Source: Haloferax massiliensis
GTDB lineage: Archaea; Halobacteriota; Halobacteria; Halobacteriales; Haloferacaceae
Direction of reading: 5' to 3'
DNA length: 64,000 nt
Assembly (NCBI RefSeq): GCF_001368915.1
Contig: NZ_CSTE01000002.1
Coordinates: 348,248-412,247 of the forward strand
Shown here: positions 37,918 to 46,292 of the stretch, in pieces
Layout: the number at the start of each line of letters is the position of its first letter
Position numbering within the stretch: position 1 is the first letter of the stretch
Notes under the pieces: generated by a model
What the model was told of the DNA's origin: nothing
Seen by the model: the letters and a program-made list of their open reading frames with translations, nothing else
Database searches by the model: none
Made by a program: the position numbers and the translations under genes

Positions 37918-39123
37918 TCAGGTGTCCGTGTTCTCGATGAGGACGTCTCTCACCACGTCCGGATCTTCGAGCAGTTGGTGCTTGGTGTAGCTTCCTTCCG
38001 CACTTCCGCCGCTGTGTTTCGACTGCTCGATGATGTCGAGAAACGCGTGTTCTTTCAGTAGGTCTCGGACTCGCCGGAGCGACAGGCTGTCGGAGCCCTG
38101 CTGTCGACAGATGTTCTCGTAGACCTCGTAGACGCGACTCGTTCGGAAGCCGTCCTGCTTTTCGTTCGAAAGCGAGAGGATAGCGAGCGCCTGTAACACG
38201 TAACGAGAGTGCGGTGTCGACCCGCGAATCAGCTCTCGGAAGCGGTCGGTCTCGGCGCGCTGACGCGCCTGCGTGACGAAGTTCTCCTTGACCGTACTCG
38301 CTCCCATCGACTGTGCGATTTCGCCCGCGTACCGCAAGATGTCGATGGCTTTCCGCGCGTCCCCGTGTTCGCGGGCGGCGAGCGCCGCGGCACGCGGAAT
38401 CGTCGAGGGGTCCAACACGCCGTCGCGGAACGCGTCGCTGCGGGCGTCCATGATGTCGCGGAGTTGGTTCGCGTCGTACGGCGGAAAGACGAACTCGCGC
38501 TCGCAGAGGCTGGATTTCACCCGCTCGTCCATCCGGTCTTTGTACTGGATCTTGTTGCTGATACCGATGACGCCGAGCTTACAGCCGGCAATCTTCCCCG
38601 CCTCACCGGCCCGCGAGAGCTGCATGAGGATGTCGTCGTCGCTCAGTTTGTCGATCTCGTCGAGGATGATGAGGACGACGTCGTACAGCGAGTCGAGGAT
38701 GCGCCACAGCCGCTTGTAGTACGTCGACGTCGAAAGCCCCTTGTCTGGAACTTTGATCCCGGTGATCGCGGTGTCGTTGACGCTGTCGGCGATGGTCTGG
38801 ACGGCCTGCGTCTCGGTCGTGTCCTGCGCGCAATCCACGTAGGCGAACGTCGCTTTCACGCCCTCTTCTTCGGCCGTCTCGACGAGGCGCTGAGAGACGT
38901 ACTTCGCACAGAGCGACTTACCCGTCCCCGTCTTCCCGTAGATGAGGACGTTGCTCGGACTCTGTCCGAAGATGGCGGGGTTCACCGCGGTCGCGAGATC
39001 CGAGATCTCGTCGTCGCGACCGACGATGCGACCCTCACCCGGGAGGTGGTTGATCTCCAACAACTCCTTGTTGGCGAAGATGGGGTCCTCCCGGGTGAAG
39101 AGGTCGTCGCTGGCGTTAGGCAT
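37918..39123 (-). CDS. orc: Orc1/Cdc6 family replication initiator
   Basis: A 401-residue AAA+ initiator. Walker A GKTGTGKS is at residues 63-70, Walker B LIILDEID at about 151-158, sensor 1 VIGISNKI follows, and the Arg-rich lid comes after. A C-terminal winged helix (SRYVLQALAILSLSNEKQDGFRTSRVYEVYENICRQQG) completes it. Orc1/Cdc6 binds ORB elements at origins and recruits MCM. Ten ORB copies lie just upstream, and one reversed copy lies only 11 bp before its ATG, so self-repression is likely. Haloferax has many Orc paralogues; the neighbours suggest that of the oriC2 type, from memory. Confidence 0.95.
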   Translation of the reverse strand: MPNASDDLFTREDPIFANKELLEINHLPGEGRIVGRDDEISDLATAVNPAIFGQSPSNVLIYGKTGTGKSLCAKYVSQRLVETAEEEGVKATFAYVDCAQDTTETQAVQTIADSVNDTAITGIKVPDKGLSTSTYYKRLWRILDSLYDVVLIILDEIDKLSDDDILMQLSRAGEAGKIAGCKLGVIGISNKIQYKDRMDERVKSSLCEREFVFPPYDANQLRDIMDARSDAFRDGVLDPSTIPRAAALAAREHGDARKAIDILRYAGEIAQSMGASTVKENFVTQARQRAETDRFRELIRGSTPHSRYVLQALAILSLSNEKQDGFRTSRVYEVYENICRQQGSDSLSLRRVRDLLKEHAFLDIIEQSKHSGGSAEGSYTKHQLLEDPDVVRDVLIENTDT

Positions 39124-39133
39124 GTTCGCAACA

Positions 39134-40260
39134 CACCACGTTTCCGGTGAAAGGACTTACCATTCGACGCAGCACACACACACCACGTTTCCGGTGAACG
39201 ACCACAAACCCCGGGTGCCGGTCCACACGAAACGGGGGTTTCGGTTCACCGGAAACACGGTGTGGGGGTTCCTCTCAGTTCACGCGAAAACAGGGGGCTG
39301 CGCTTTGCGTCCCGGCGAGGACCGAAGATAGAACGCTCGAAACGGGCGAACAGTGGGGTAATCGTGTGTCGAAGCGACTCGCAGTCACCGCAACAGAACC
39401 GACGAGAGCCGACGAGTTCGAACCGGTTTCCGAACTCGCGAACCTCTCGAAAATGCCTGACTGAGACACTCTATTCCAGTCGAGCAGTACTCGATGTTTG
39501 AGTTCATTCTTACTTTCACGAGTGTATCAATGGACGGTAACACAAATAAACTATTTAACTGTTGTTATACGTGGTGTCCAACCCTGCCAACGTGAACCGG
39601 GTTGCCGTCCGACGCTCACTAACCGGTCCCACACGCTAACTCACCGGAAACGTGGTGTCCCGCACGGATTCTGTAACCCAAGGCGGAAGCGCCGATACGG
39701 CGTCTGAAACGATTGGTTTCACCGGAAACGTGGTGTGGCCGTTATAAGTGGTCCGATTCGGCCATAGCTGGGAGGCACGAGACAACCGCAGGTCGTCCCT
39801 CGCTTTCCGCCGCGTCTCTCGCTGCCGGTCGCTCGGTCCAGTTCATCGGAAACGTGGTGTGCGCGTGACTCCGCTCTCGGAACTCACCGACGCGCCGCGT
39901 CACTGCTCCCCGGTGTTACTGCCGGCGTTCCCTCGCGCCGCATTTCACCGGAAACGTGGTGTCTGTCAGCGCTGCTACGTTCTCCGTTGAGTCGACTCGC
40001 GGCGGCGGCTTGTGGAACGGTGCTCTCTATTTGTCCCTTCCCATCGGTCCGCGTTTCCATTCCCGATCCTTCGCGCTAGTTCACCGGAAACGTGGTGTCT
40101 CTGCCCGTCTCACACGGACTCGCGATTCACCGGAAGCGAGGTGTGGGTCGCTCGCGGCACGACTCGGTGAGGTATCGCCGGTGACCGACCGCCGACGCCG
40201 ACGTTTACTGCAGTCCCGGAGCCGAGATTCGACTCCGCTCGTTCACCGGAAACGTGGTGT
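39134..40260. other. Replication origin with ten ORB elements
   Basis: The 1.1-kb region has ten copies of an 18-19 bp motif, TTCACCGGAAACGTGGTGT or its reverse. Reversed copies: 39134-39151 and 39181-39198. Forward: 39245-39262 (variant ACACGG), 39640-39658, 39718-39736, 39842-39860 (TTCATC), 39944-39962, 40080-40098, 40126-40144 (GCGAGG) and 40242-40260. Forward and reversed groups flank an AT-rich stretch at 39530-39576. This is the haloarchaeal origin layout: Orc1/Cdc6 binding sites around a duplex-unwinding element. No convincing gene lies inside; the short frames there look non-coding. Confidence 0.9.
39530..39576. other. Candidate duplex-unwinding element
   Basis: The segment ACACAAATAAACTATTTAACTGTTGTTATA is the AT-rich part of the origin in an otherwise GC-rich region, placed between the inner ORBs. 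It is the likely site of initial melting. Confidence 0.6.
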
Positions 40261-40446
40261 GCATGCGACTCACGCGCACTCGGCTGTTCACACCCAAGCG
40301 TCCGCGGCGAGCGTCCACGGACGAAACCGCCACTCGTCCCAGCGTTTTCTCGCCCCAACGTCCTCCCGTCCCAACATCCTCTCGTGACGGACTGTTTCGT
40401 TCCCGTGGCGTCAATGCAATTACCAAGGGGGACGAATTGGTGACAT

Positions 40447-40929
40447 ATGCGTGCGCTCAGTCGCGTGTGGGTGCGCCTCGGCGAGGCCGTGTTAGATCGC
40501 GGCGGCGACGAGGAGTGGTCCCTCGAACGCTCCCGTACGACGGAGACGCGGTGGTCGCGTTCGGGAGAGCGAGTCGACTGCTTTCGGTTCGACGACGGCT
40601 ACGTGACCACTGTCCACTACGAAGACCGGGAGGTCACGTGGCAGTTGACGCCCGGACAGGTCCCGCTCGCGAGCGCCCTCGCGATGGCGAAGCTCTACCT
40701 CGAACACGAACTGACGCCACAGACCGACCCGGAGGGGCGACCGTTCGTGGGTCTCACCGAGCGAGGCCCGGTTCAGGTCTTCGAGGAGATACCCCCGGAA
40801 CCGGTCGAGTACGTCTATCTCGACGGCGTCCGGACCCTCGAAGAGTTCCCCGAGTTCCTCACCGTCGACGACGACTTCCGGGCCGTCTTCGACCGGATGG
40901 CTCCGGCGCGGTCGAGCACGTCTCGATAA
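40447..40929 (+). CDS. Origin-adjacent haloarchaeal protein
   Basis: A 160-residue protein beginning MRALSRVWVRLGEAVLDRGG. It has RVDCFRFDDGYVTTVHYEDREVTWQLTPGQVPLASALAMAKLYLEHEL and YVYLDGVRTLEEFPEFLTVDDDF. No family or motif is recognised. It is the first gene on the right side of the origin, between it and rad25, and could be conserved through position. Function unknown. Confidence 0.7.
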   Translation: MRALSRVWVRLGEAVLDRGGDEEWSLERSRTTETRWSRSGERVDCFRFDDGYVTTVHYEDREVTWQLTPGQVPLASALAMAKLYLEHELTPQTDPEGRPFVGLTERGPVQVFEEIPPEPVEYVYLDGVRTLEEFPEFLTVDDDFRAVFDRMAPARSSTSR

Positions 40930-41099
40930 CGTCGGGTCGACGCAGAACCGCTTCGAGAAATCGAGTCGCGTCCTCTCGGTTCCTCGCTCGCTCCCGTCGA
41001 AGCCCACCTGCTCTCACCCGCGACGAGCGGGTTTCCCCGCCCATCTCACGGCTCCCGGTGTCGCAAGCCGTTTCCCCGTCGCGGCCGTACTCGCGTTCG

Positions 41100-43184
41100 A
41101 TGACTGCCGAGGACGAGGACCCCGGTCCTCCCGACGGAGACGGCGACGGGGACGGCACGTCCCGAGACGTACTCGACCGATTGGCCGGTGCGGCCGACGT
41201 ATCCGAAGCGCTCGACGTACCCGAGACGTCTCCGGCCGATGCGGACCACCCGAGCGACGCGGCGGACGGCGTCTCGCTCGCGTCGTTCTACGGGGCGCTC
41301 GAATCCGAGGGTCGTCCCGTCGCGACCGCCCAGCAGGTCGCGCGCCGTCTCGGGGTCTCGCAGGCGGACGCAATGGACGGACTCGACGCCCTCGCCGACG
41401 CGGGGCGGGTCCAGCGGGTGAACGTCGAGACCGACCCGGTCGTCTGGTACCCGACCGAGTGGGGCGAACTCGCCTCGCGCGAGCGGGTCGTCCTCTTTCC
41501 GAAGCGCCGCGAGGTCGTCGTCGACAACCCGACCCAGTACACGCGGGCGAGACTCTCGCAGTTCGCGCACCTCGTCGACACCACCGGTGACCGCGAGGGT
41601 CGCGGCCGAGGCTACCTCTACCGAATCCGGCAGGAAGACGTGTGGCAGGCCCCCTTCGACGAGGTCGAGTCACTGCTCTCGATGCTCCGGTCGGTCCTCC
41701 CCGAGCGGTCGCCGCACCTCGAAGCGTGGGTCGAAGACCAGTGGAAGCGCGCCCACCAGTTCCGCCTCTACTCGCACGAGGAGGGGTACACCGTCCTCGC
41801 AGCCGCCACCGAGAGCCTCATGGGCAACGTCGCGCTCCAGAAACTCGACGACGACCACGTCTACGCGCCCATCTCGGACACCGAGGCGTGGGTCAGAGAC
41901 GAGGAAATCGCGGCGATAAAGCGCATCCTCTACGACGCGGGCTACCCCGTCGAGGACGACCGCGACCTCGAAGAGGGCGAGGAACTCGACGTCGCGCTCG
42001 GCGTCGACCTCCGCGACTACCAGCGAGACTGGGTCGACCGCTTCGTCGACCAGCGCGCCGGCGTCCTCGTCGGCCCGCCCGGCGCGGGGAAGACCATCGC
42101 CGGTATCGGCGCGCTCGCCGCGGTCGGCGGCGAGACGCTAATTCTCGTTCCGAGCCGCGAACTCGCCCGCCAGTGGCGCGAGGAACTGCGCTCGACGACC
42201 GACCTCGACGCCGACCAAATCGGCGAGTACCACGGCGGCGCAAAGGAGATTCGCCCGGTCACCATCGCCACCTACCAGACCGCGGGGATGGACCGCCATC
42301 GCTCGCTTTTCGACTCGCGTCGCTGGGGGCTCATCATCTACGACGAGGCCCACCACATCCCGAGTCGCGTCTTCCAACGGAGCGCCGACCTCCAGTCCAA
42401 ACACCGCCTCGGGCTGTCGGCGACGCCCATCCGCGAGGACGACAAGGAAGCCGAGATTTTCACGCTCATCGGCCCGCCCATCGGCACCGACTGGGACAAA
42501 CTGTTCGACGCCGGCCACGTTCAGGAGCCGGAAGTCGAGATTCGCTACGTGGGCTGGGGAAGCGACATGGCCAGAAACGAGTGGGCCTCAAGCGACGGCC
42601 GCGAGCGGCACATGCTCGCCGCGATGAACCCCGGGAAGATATTCGAGATCCGTCGGCTCCGCGCCCGCCACGCCGACTCGAAGACGCTCGTCTTCGTTGA
42701 CTACCTCGACCAGGGTGAGGCGATTTCCGAGGCGCTTGAGGTCCCCTTCGTCAGCGGCGAGACCCGCCACCACCGCCGCGAGGCGTACTTCGAGGCGTTC
42801 CGCGACGGCGACCTCGACACGCTCGTCATCTCCCGCATCGGCGACGAGGGCATCGACCTCCCGAACGCCGGCCTCGCAATTGTCGCCTCCGGCCTCGGCG
42901 GCTCCCGCCGGCAGGGCTCTCAGCGGGCCGGCCGAACCATGCGACCGACGGGGAGCGCGCTCGTCTACGTGCTCGCCACCCGCGGGACCAGCGAGGAGGA
43001 CTTCGCCCAGCGTCAGATGCAACACCTCGCCGGAAAGGGTATCCGCGTCCGTGAGGTCAGTGCTGACGACCTCGACACTGAGTCGGATGACGGGGTCCCC
43101 GACTCAAGCGACGGCGATACTGACCCCGAAGGCGACGAGTCGGCGTCTGCGGACGGCTCCGACTCGGCGACGCCCGACGAGTAA
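41100..43184 (+). CDS. rad25: XPB/Rad25-type DNA helicase
   Basis: A 694-residue superfamily 2 helicase. After an acidic N-terminus and a winged-helix-like region (about residues 80-150), it has Walker A GPPGAGKT (about 325-332), DEAH (about 415-418) and the motif III SATPIREDDKE. FVDYLDQGEAI, VISRIGDEGIDLPN and GSQRAGRTMRPTG follow. Archaeal XPB/Rad25 proteins take part in nucleotide excision repair or transcription-coupled events. The acidic tail is halophilic. An ATG at 41100 fits; the frame extends into the origin but that part is non-coding. It is transcribed away from the origin. Confidence 0.92.
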   Translation: MTAEDEDPGPPDGDGDGDGTSRDVLDRLAGAADVSEALDVPETSPADADHPSDAADGVSLASFYGALESEGRPVATAQQVARRLGVSQADAMDGLDALADAGRVQRVNVETDPVVWYPTEWGELASRERVVLFPKRREVVVDNPTQYTRARLSQFAHLVDTTGDREGRGRGYLYRIRQEDVWQAPFDEVESLLSMLRSVLPERSPHLEAWVEDQWKRAHQFRLYSHEEGYTVLAAATESLMGNVALQKLDDDHVYAPISDTEAWVRDEEIAAIKRILYDAGYPVEDDRDLEEGEELDVALGVDLRDYQRDWVDRFVDQRAGVLVGPPGAGKTIAGIGALAAVGGETLILVPSRELARQWREELRSTTDLDADQIGEYHGGAKEIRPVTIATYQTAGMDRHRSLFDSRRWGLIIYDEAHHIPSRVFQRSADLQSKHRLGLSATPIREDDKEAEIFTLIGPPIGTDWDKLFDAGHVQEPEVEIRYVGWGSDMARNEWASSDGRERHMLAAMNPGKIFEIRRLRARHADSKTLVFVDYLDQGEAISEALEVPFVSGETRHHRREAYFEAFRDGDLDTLVISRIGDEGIDLPNAGLAIVASGLGGSRRQGSQRAGRTMRPTGSALVYVLATRGTSEEDFAQRQMQHLAGKGIRVREVSADDLDTESDDGVPDSSDGDTDPEGDESASADGSDSATPDE

Positions 43185-43258
43185 CCGAGCCGTCGTCGGG
43201 CGCTTCGCCGCCCGGAATGAGAATTCTTAAGTCTACCCGTAGATTGAGATTCTCTTGA

Positions 43259-43332
43259 CCGCTCTTAGCTCAGCCTGGCAGAGCAGCCGACTGTAGATCG
43301 GCTTGTCCCCCGTTCAAATCGGGGAGAGCGGA
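43259..43332 (+). tRNA. tRNA-Tyr (GTA anticodon)
   Basis: The 74-nt sequence folds with acceptor CCGCTCT/AGAGCGG and discriminator A, an anticodon loop CTGTAGA (GTA, Tyr) and T arm CCCCG-TTCAAAT-CGGGG. A C1-G pair at the acceptor end fits archaeal tRNA-Tyr. Its 3' end is repeated twice downstream. A TTCTTAAG box lies about 35 bp upstream. Confidence 0.95.
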
Positions 43333-43499
43333 TTTCGCTTGCAAAATCCGGTCGAGCCGGTTCGAGTAGCGAGCAACGCGAACGTTGCGAGTGAGTTCAA
43401 ATCGGGGAGAGCGGATTTCGCTTGCAAAATCCGGTCGAGCCGGTTCGAGTAGCGAGCAACGCGAACGTTGCGAGTGAGTTCAAATCGGGGAGAGCGGAT
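43312..43499 (+). repeat. 83-bp tandem repeat of the tRNA-Tyr 3' end
   Basis: GTTCAAATCGGGGAGAGCGG starts at 43312 (in the tRNA), 43395 and 43478. The first two copies are followed by the same 61-62 bp that contain inverted repeats such as AACGC-GAA-C-GTTGCG. The third stops after GAT. Unit length is 83 bp. Confidence 0.93.
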
Positions 43500-43553
43500 C
43501 GCCTTCTTTCGTACTGGTCGGTTCGCTCCCTTAGTCTCGCCCCACAGCGCCCT

Positions 43554-43934
43554 CTACTCCCGGCCGCCCCACACCGCTTTCTCGACCAGTTCGACGGTCA
43601 TCGGTCCGTCGACGCGAAGCTGACAGGAGAGCCGCGGATAGCCGAATCTCGCCGCGAGGTCGTCGTGCCAGTGGTCGGCCGTCGGTTCGCCCGAGCGAAC
43701 CCGGACGCCGCACGTCGCACAGAGACCGCGGCCGCCGCAGTTCACTCGCTTCGTGAGCCGCGCGTACGGCGAGAGTCCGGCGTCGAGAAGCGCGTCGCGG
43801 AGGACGGTCCCGCGTTCGACGTCGAGGTCGGTGACGCGGTCGCCGTCGGCGTCTTCATCTCTGGCGTCACAGGCGCGGACCGTGACGGTCGAGCCGGCCG
43901 GGTCGCGCTCGGGTCGAGACTCGCGGTCGCTCAT
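43554..43934 (-). CDS. 2Fe-2S ferredoxin-like protein
   Basis: A 126-residue protein with an N-terminal acidic extension and a ferredoxin fold. Cluster cysteines are in NCGGRGLCATC (C-x5-C-x2-C) and the last in RLSCQL. The spacing is like adrenodoxin-type rather than plant-type (C-x4-C) ferredoxins. It probably carries electrons for an oxidoreductase; the partner is unknown. It lies alone, divergent from the small gene at 44095. Confidence 0.85.
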   Translation of the reverse strand: MSDRESRPERDPAGSTVTVRACDARDEDADGDRVTDLDVERGTVLRDALLDAGLSPYARLTKRVNCGGRGLCATCGVRVRSGEPTADHWHDDLAARFGYPRLSCQLRVDGPMTVELVEKAVWGGRE

Positions 43935-44062
43935 CGGTCGGTCGTTCGGGCCGACTCGGCATGGATGTGCCCCTCCGGTCGGTTCCTCGCCCGGCGACTC
44001 ACTGACGGCTCTTCGGTGAGAACCCGGTCACCTATGTAGAGTCCATACCCGAAGATATCAGT

Positions 44063-44070
44063 ATTATAAC
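44063..44070 (+). promoter_or_regulatory. TATA box for the gene at 44095
   Basis: ATTATAAC lies 28 bp before a GTG at 44095, matching leaderless haloarchaeal spacing. It favours that GTG over the ATG at 44104. Confidence 0.5.
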
Positions 44071-44094
44071 GGCTTATGACGGGCGAATCCGTAG

Positions 44095-44382
44095 GTGAGC
44101 GTGATGGTGACCCCCGCGTCCGCTCCGGTGTTGGTGAACGTCCGCGTCGAGATGAACGACCACGAGACGATGACGGTGGAGCTGCACGAGACGAACGAAA
44201 CGCGCCACCTCGTGGCCTACGAGTCCGAGCGCATCCGCGACACGCTCGCGTCTCTCCCCGAGGGCGCTCGCGTCCCCGTCGAGATGGTGCGCGCCGGCTC
44301 GCGCTCGAACGTCTGGAAAGCCGTCGCGCTGCACGGCCGACAGACTTCCCCCGCTGACCAGTCCGCGCGGACGGCCAACTGA
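44095..44382 (+). CDS. Small haloarchaeal hypothetical protein
   Basis: A 95-residue protein from GTG at 44095, or 92 residues from ATG at 44104. It contains VNVRVEMNDHETMTVELHETNETRHLVAYESERIRDTLASLPEGARVPVEMVRAG. It is a short beta-rich domain with no recognisable active site. The TATA box supports the GTG. Function unknown. Confidence 0.65.
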   Translation: MSVMVTPASAPVLVNVRVEMNDHETMTVELHETNETRHLVAYESERIRDTLASLPEGARVPVEMVRAGSRSNVWKAVALHGRQTSPADQSARTAN

Positions 44383-44469
44383 GTCGTCCGCGGCCCCCTC
44401 TCTGACTGCGCCCTGTTCACCGGAGACGAACCGTCGGTGCTATACTCCTCGCGCGTGTCCCGCACCGCA

Positions 44470-44853
44470 ATGAGCTTCGTCGCCGAGGTGGAAGTCCGGT
44501 TCCGCGACCACGACTCGTTCGGACACGTGAACAACGCCGTCTACGCGACCTACTGCGAACAGGCCCGCGTCCGCTTCTTCGAGGAGGTGTTGGGGACGCC
44601 GCTTTCCGACCCGCACATCGTCGTCGCGCACCTCGAACTCGACTACCGCGCGCCCATCGAGGGCGTCGGCACCGTCGAGGTGGAAATCGAGGCCGGCGAG
44701 CCCGGCGGGAAGAGCTTCCCCATCTACTACACGCTCTCCTACGAGGGCGAGACCGTCGCCACCGGCGAGACGGTCCAAGTCGCCATGGACGACGAGGGCC
44801 GCCCGACCCGCGTCCCCGACCAGTGGCGCGAGGCAATCGCCGACCAACCGTAA
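44470..44853 (+). CDS. Thioesterase superfamily (4HBT) protein
   Basis: A 127-residue hot-dog thioesterase. VRFRDHDSFGHVNNAVYATYCEQARVRFFEEV contains the catalytic Asp/His motif of YbgC/4HBT-type acyl-CoA thioesterases, and LDYRAPIEGVGTVEVEIEA follows. It hydrolyses an acyl-CoA; the acyl chain is not known. The ATG at 44470 starts the family sequence; an ATG at 44437 adds 11 poor residues. It precedes queD by 119 bp. Confidence 0.88.
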   Translation: MSFVAEVEVRFRDHDSFGHVNNAVYATYCEQARVRFFEEVLGTPLSDPHIVVAHLELDYRAPIEGVGTVEVEIEAGEPGGKSFPIYYTLSYEGETVATGETVQVAMDDEGRPTRVPDQWREAIADQP

Positions 44854-44940
44854 CGCGCGGCTGCGCCACTTCCCTTCTCGCCTCTCGACACGGGCCGCGA
44901 CCGCTGGGACCCTCGATTCGACCGACGGAGCCGAGACAGG

Positions 44941-44951
44941 AGAATTAAATA
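44941..44951 (+). promoter_or_regulatory. TATA box for queD
   Basis: AATTAAATACT lies 26 bp before the queD ATG at 44973, the leaderless spacing. It marks the start of the que operon. Confidence 0.55.
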
Positions 44952-44972
44952 CTCTCATGATAATCCTCGGAT

Positions 44973-45449
44973 ATGCCTCGGGGAACACTAGAACACGCAC
45001 GGTCGGCGGACACCGACGACGAGACCCCGCTGTCCCGAGCGGGCGAGCGCGTCCTCCACATCGGGCGCGACCGGCCGATTCGCATCAGCGCCGGCCATCG
45101 CCTCCTCCACCACGACGGCAAGTGTAGCCGCCCGCACGGGCACAACTACGAGATTTCGGTCCGCGTCGTCGGCGACCTGACCGACGAGGGCTGGGTCGTC
45201 GACAAGGGCGTCGTCACCGACGTCATCGACGAGTGGGACCACCGATTTCTCGTCGAGTCGGGTGACCCGCTCGTCGAGGCGTTCGAGCGCTCTGGCGACG
45301 CCGACGGGACAGTTGTCCTCGACGCGCCGCCGACGGCCGAGGTGATGGCCGTCGTCCTCGAAGAGAAACTGCTCGCGGCGCTGCCCGACACCGTCTCCGA
45401 GGTATCGGTCTCGGTCAGCGAAACGTCGGAACTCTGCGCCGGCTTCTGA
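44973..45449 (+). CDS. queD: 6-carboxytetrahydropterin synthase (QueD)
   Basis: A 158-residue PTPS-family enzyme. The zinc-binding His in RISAGHRLLH and the motif CSRPHGHNYEISV hold the Cys and two His residues. A later DHRFLVESGD supplies the next His. QueD makes 6-carboxy-tetrahydropterin from dihydroneopterin triphosphate, the first dedicated step of preQ0. In archaea preQ0 becomes archaeosine at tRNA position 15. Its stop codon shares one base with the queE start. Confidence 0.9.
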   Translation: MPRGTLEHARSADTDDETPLSRAGERVLHIGRDRPIRISAGHRLLHHDGKCSRPHGHNYEISVRVVGDLTDEGWVVDKGVVTDVIDEWDHRFLVESGDPLVEAFERSGDADGTVVLDAPPTAEVMAVVLEEKLLAALPDTVSEVSVSVSETSELCAGF

Positions 45450-46222
45450 TGCCCGTCTCCGACACCGTCGCCCGCGACGACACCGACGCCGAGGGCGACC
45501 GCCTCCCGATAAACGAGCTGTTCGCGTCGCTCCAGGGCGAGGGCAAACTCGCCGGCGTTCCGAGCACGTTCGTCCGCACCAGCGGCTGTAACCTCCGCTG
45601 TTGGTTCTGCGACTCGTTTCACACCTCGTGGGAGCCGACCCACGCGTGGATGGGCCTCGACGAAATCGTCGCCGAGGTCGAGTCGCTGTCCCCCGAACAC
45701 GTGGTCGTCACCGGCGGCGAACCCCTCGTCCACGACGAGACCGACGCGCTCCTGTCGGCGCTCGCCGACGACTACCACCTGACCGTCGAGACGAACGGGA
45801 CGCTCGAAACCGACGCCCCGGTCGACCTCGCGAGCGTCAGCCCCAAACTCGCGTCGTCGACGCCGACGCCCGAGAACGCCCCGGCCGACGTGGACCCCGG
45901 CGTCTGGACCGAGCGCCACGAGAACGCCCGCGTCGACCTCGACGCGCTCGCCTCGCTGGTCGAACGCGCGGCGGAGTTCCAACTGAAGTTCGTCGTCACC
46001 GGCCGCGGCGACCTCGACGAAATCGAGTCGCTCGTCGCCGACGTGCGCGGCGTCGCCGACCGCGAAGTCCGCGACAGCGACGTGTTGCTCATGCCCGAGG
46101 GACAGACCCGCGAGCAACTCGCCCGGACTCGGACCGAGGTCGCCGACCTCGCCGCGGCGTTCGGCTACCGCTACACGCCGCGACTCCACGTCGACCTCTG
46201 GAACGACGCGCCCGAGACGTGA
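45449..46222 (+). CDS. queE: 7-carboxy-7-deazaguanine synthase (QueE, radical SAM)
   Basis: A 257-residue radical SAM enzyme. The [4Fe-4S] motif CNLRCWFC (C-x3-C-x2-C) is near residue 47 and VVTGGEPLVH follows as the SAM-binding stretch. TVETNGT is another conserved segment. It rearranges carboxytetrahydropterin to 7-carboxy-7-deazaguanine. The TGATG overlap with queD (TGA at 45447 and ATG at 45449) couples the two. The N-terminal 20 residues are a haloarchaeal acidic extension. Confidence 0.9.
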   Translation: MPVSDTVARDDTDAEGDRLPINELFASLQGEGKLAGVPSTFVRTSGCNLRCWFCDSFHTSWEPTHAWMGLDEIVAEVESLSPEHVVVTGGEPLVHDETDALLSALADDYHLTVETNGTLETDAPVDLASVSPKLASSTPTPENAPADVDPGVWTERHENARVDLDALASLVERAAEFQLKFVVTGRGDLDEIESLVADVRGVADREVRDSDVLLMPEGQTREQLARTRTEVADLAAAFGYRYTPRLHVDLWNDAPET

Positions 46223-46292
46223 GGCACGCCGACCACCCCCGAACCGACTCCGAACGACCTCCGAACGACCTCCGAACTATTCCACGACAACG

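Noticed and set aside
39134-40260. Repeats with unique DNA between them that look like a CRISPR array
   Set aside because: Spacing is irregular (46-136 bp, with a 380-bp gap), the repeats occur in both orientations and have variants, there are no cas genes, and orc is adjacent. They are ORB elements.
39262-40387. Short plus-strand frames within the origin (60-143 codons)
   Set aside because: They encode the ORB motif as recurring VHRKRGV-like residues, showing that they arise from the DNA repeats.
40254-41099. Upstream 282-codon extension of the rad25 frame into the origin
   Set aside because: The extension lies over ORB DNA and the gene at 40447 and is Arg-rich. The XPB-type sequence starts near the ATG at 41100.
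43312-43499. tRNA-Tyr 3' repeats as attL/attR of an integrated element
   Set aside because: The intervening 61-62 bp are too short for any element and no integrase is near; the tandem-repeat explanation is simpler.
46240-46285. Tandem CTCCGAACGAC repeats before queC
   Set aside because: Only about two and a half copies of 11 bp; no symmetry or TATA relation is seen, so no regulatory role can be supported.
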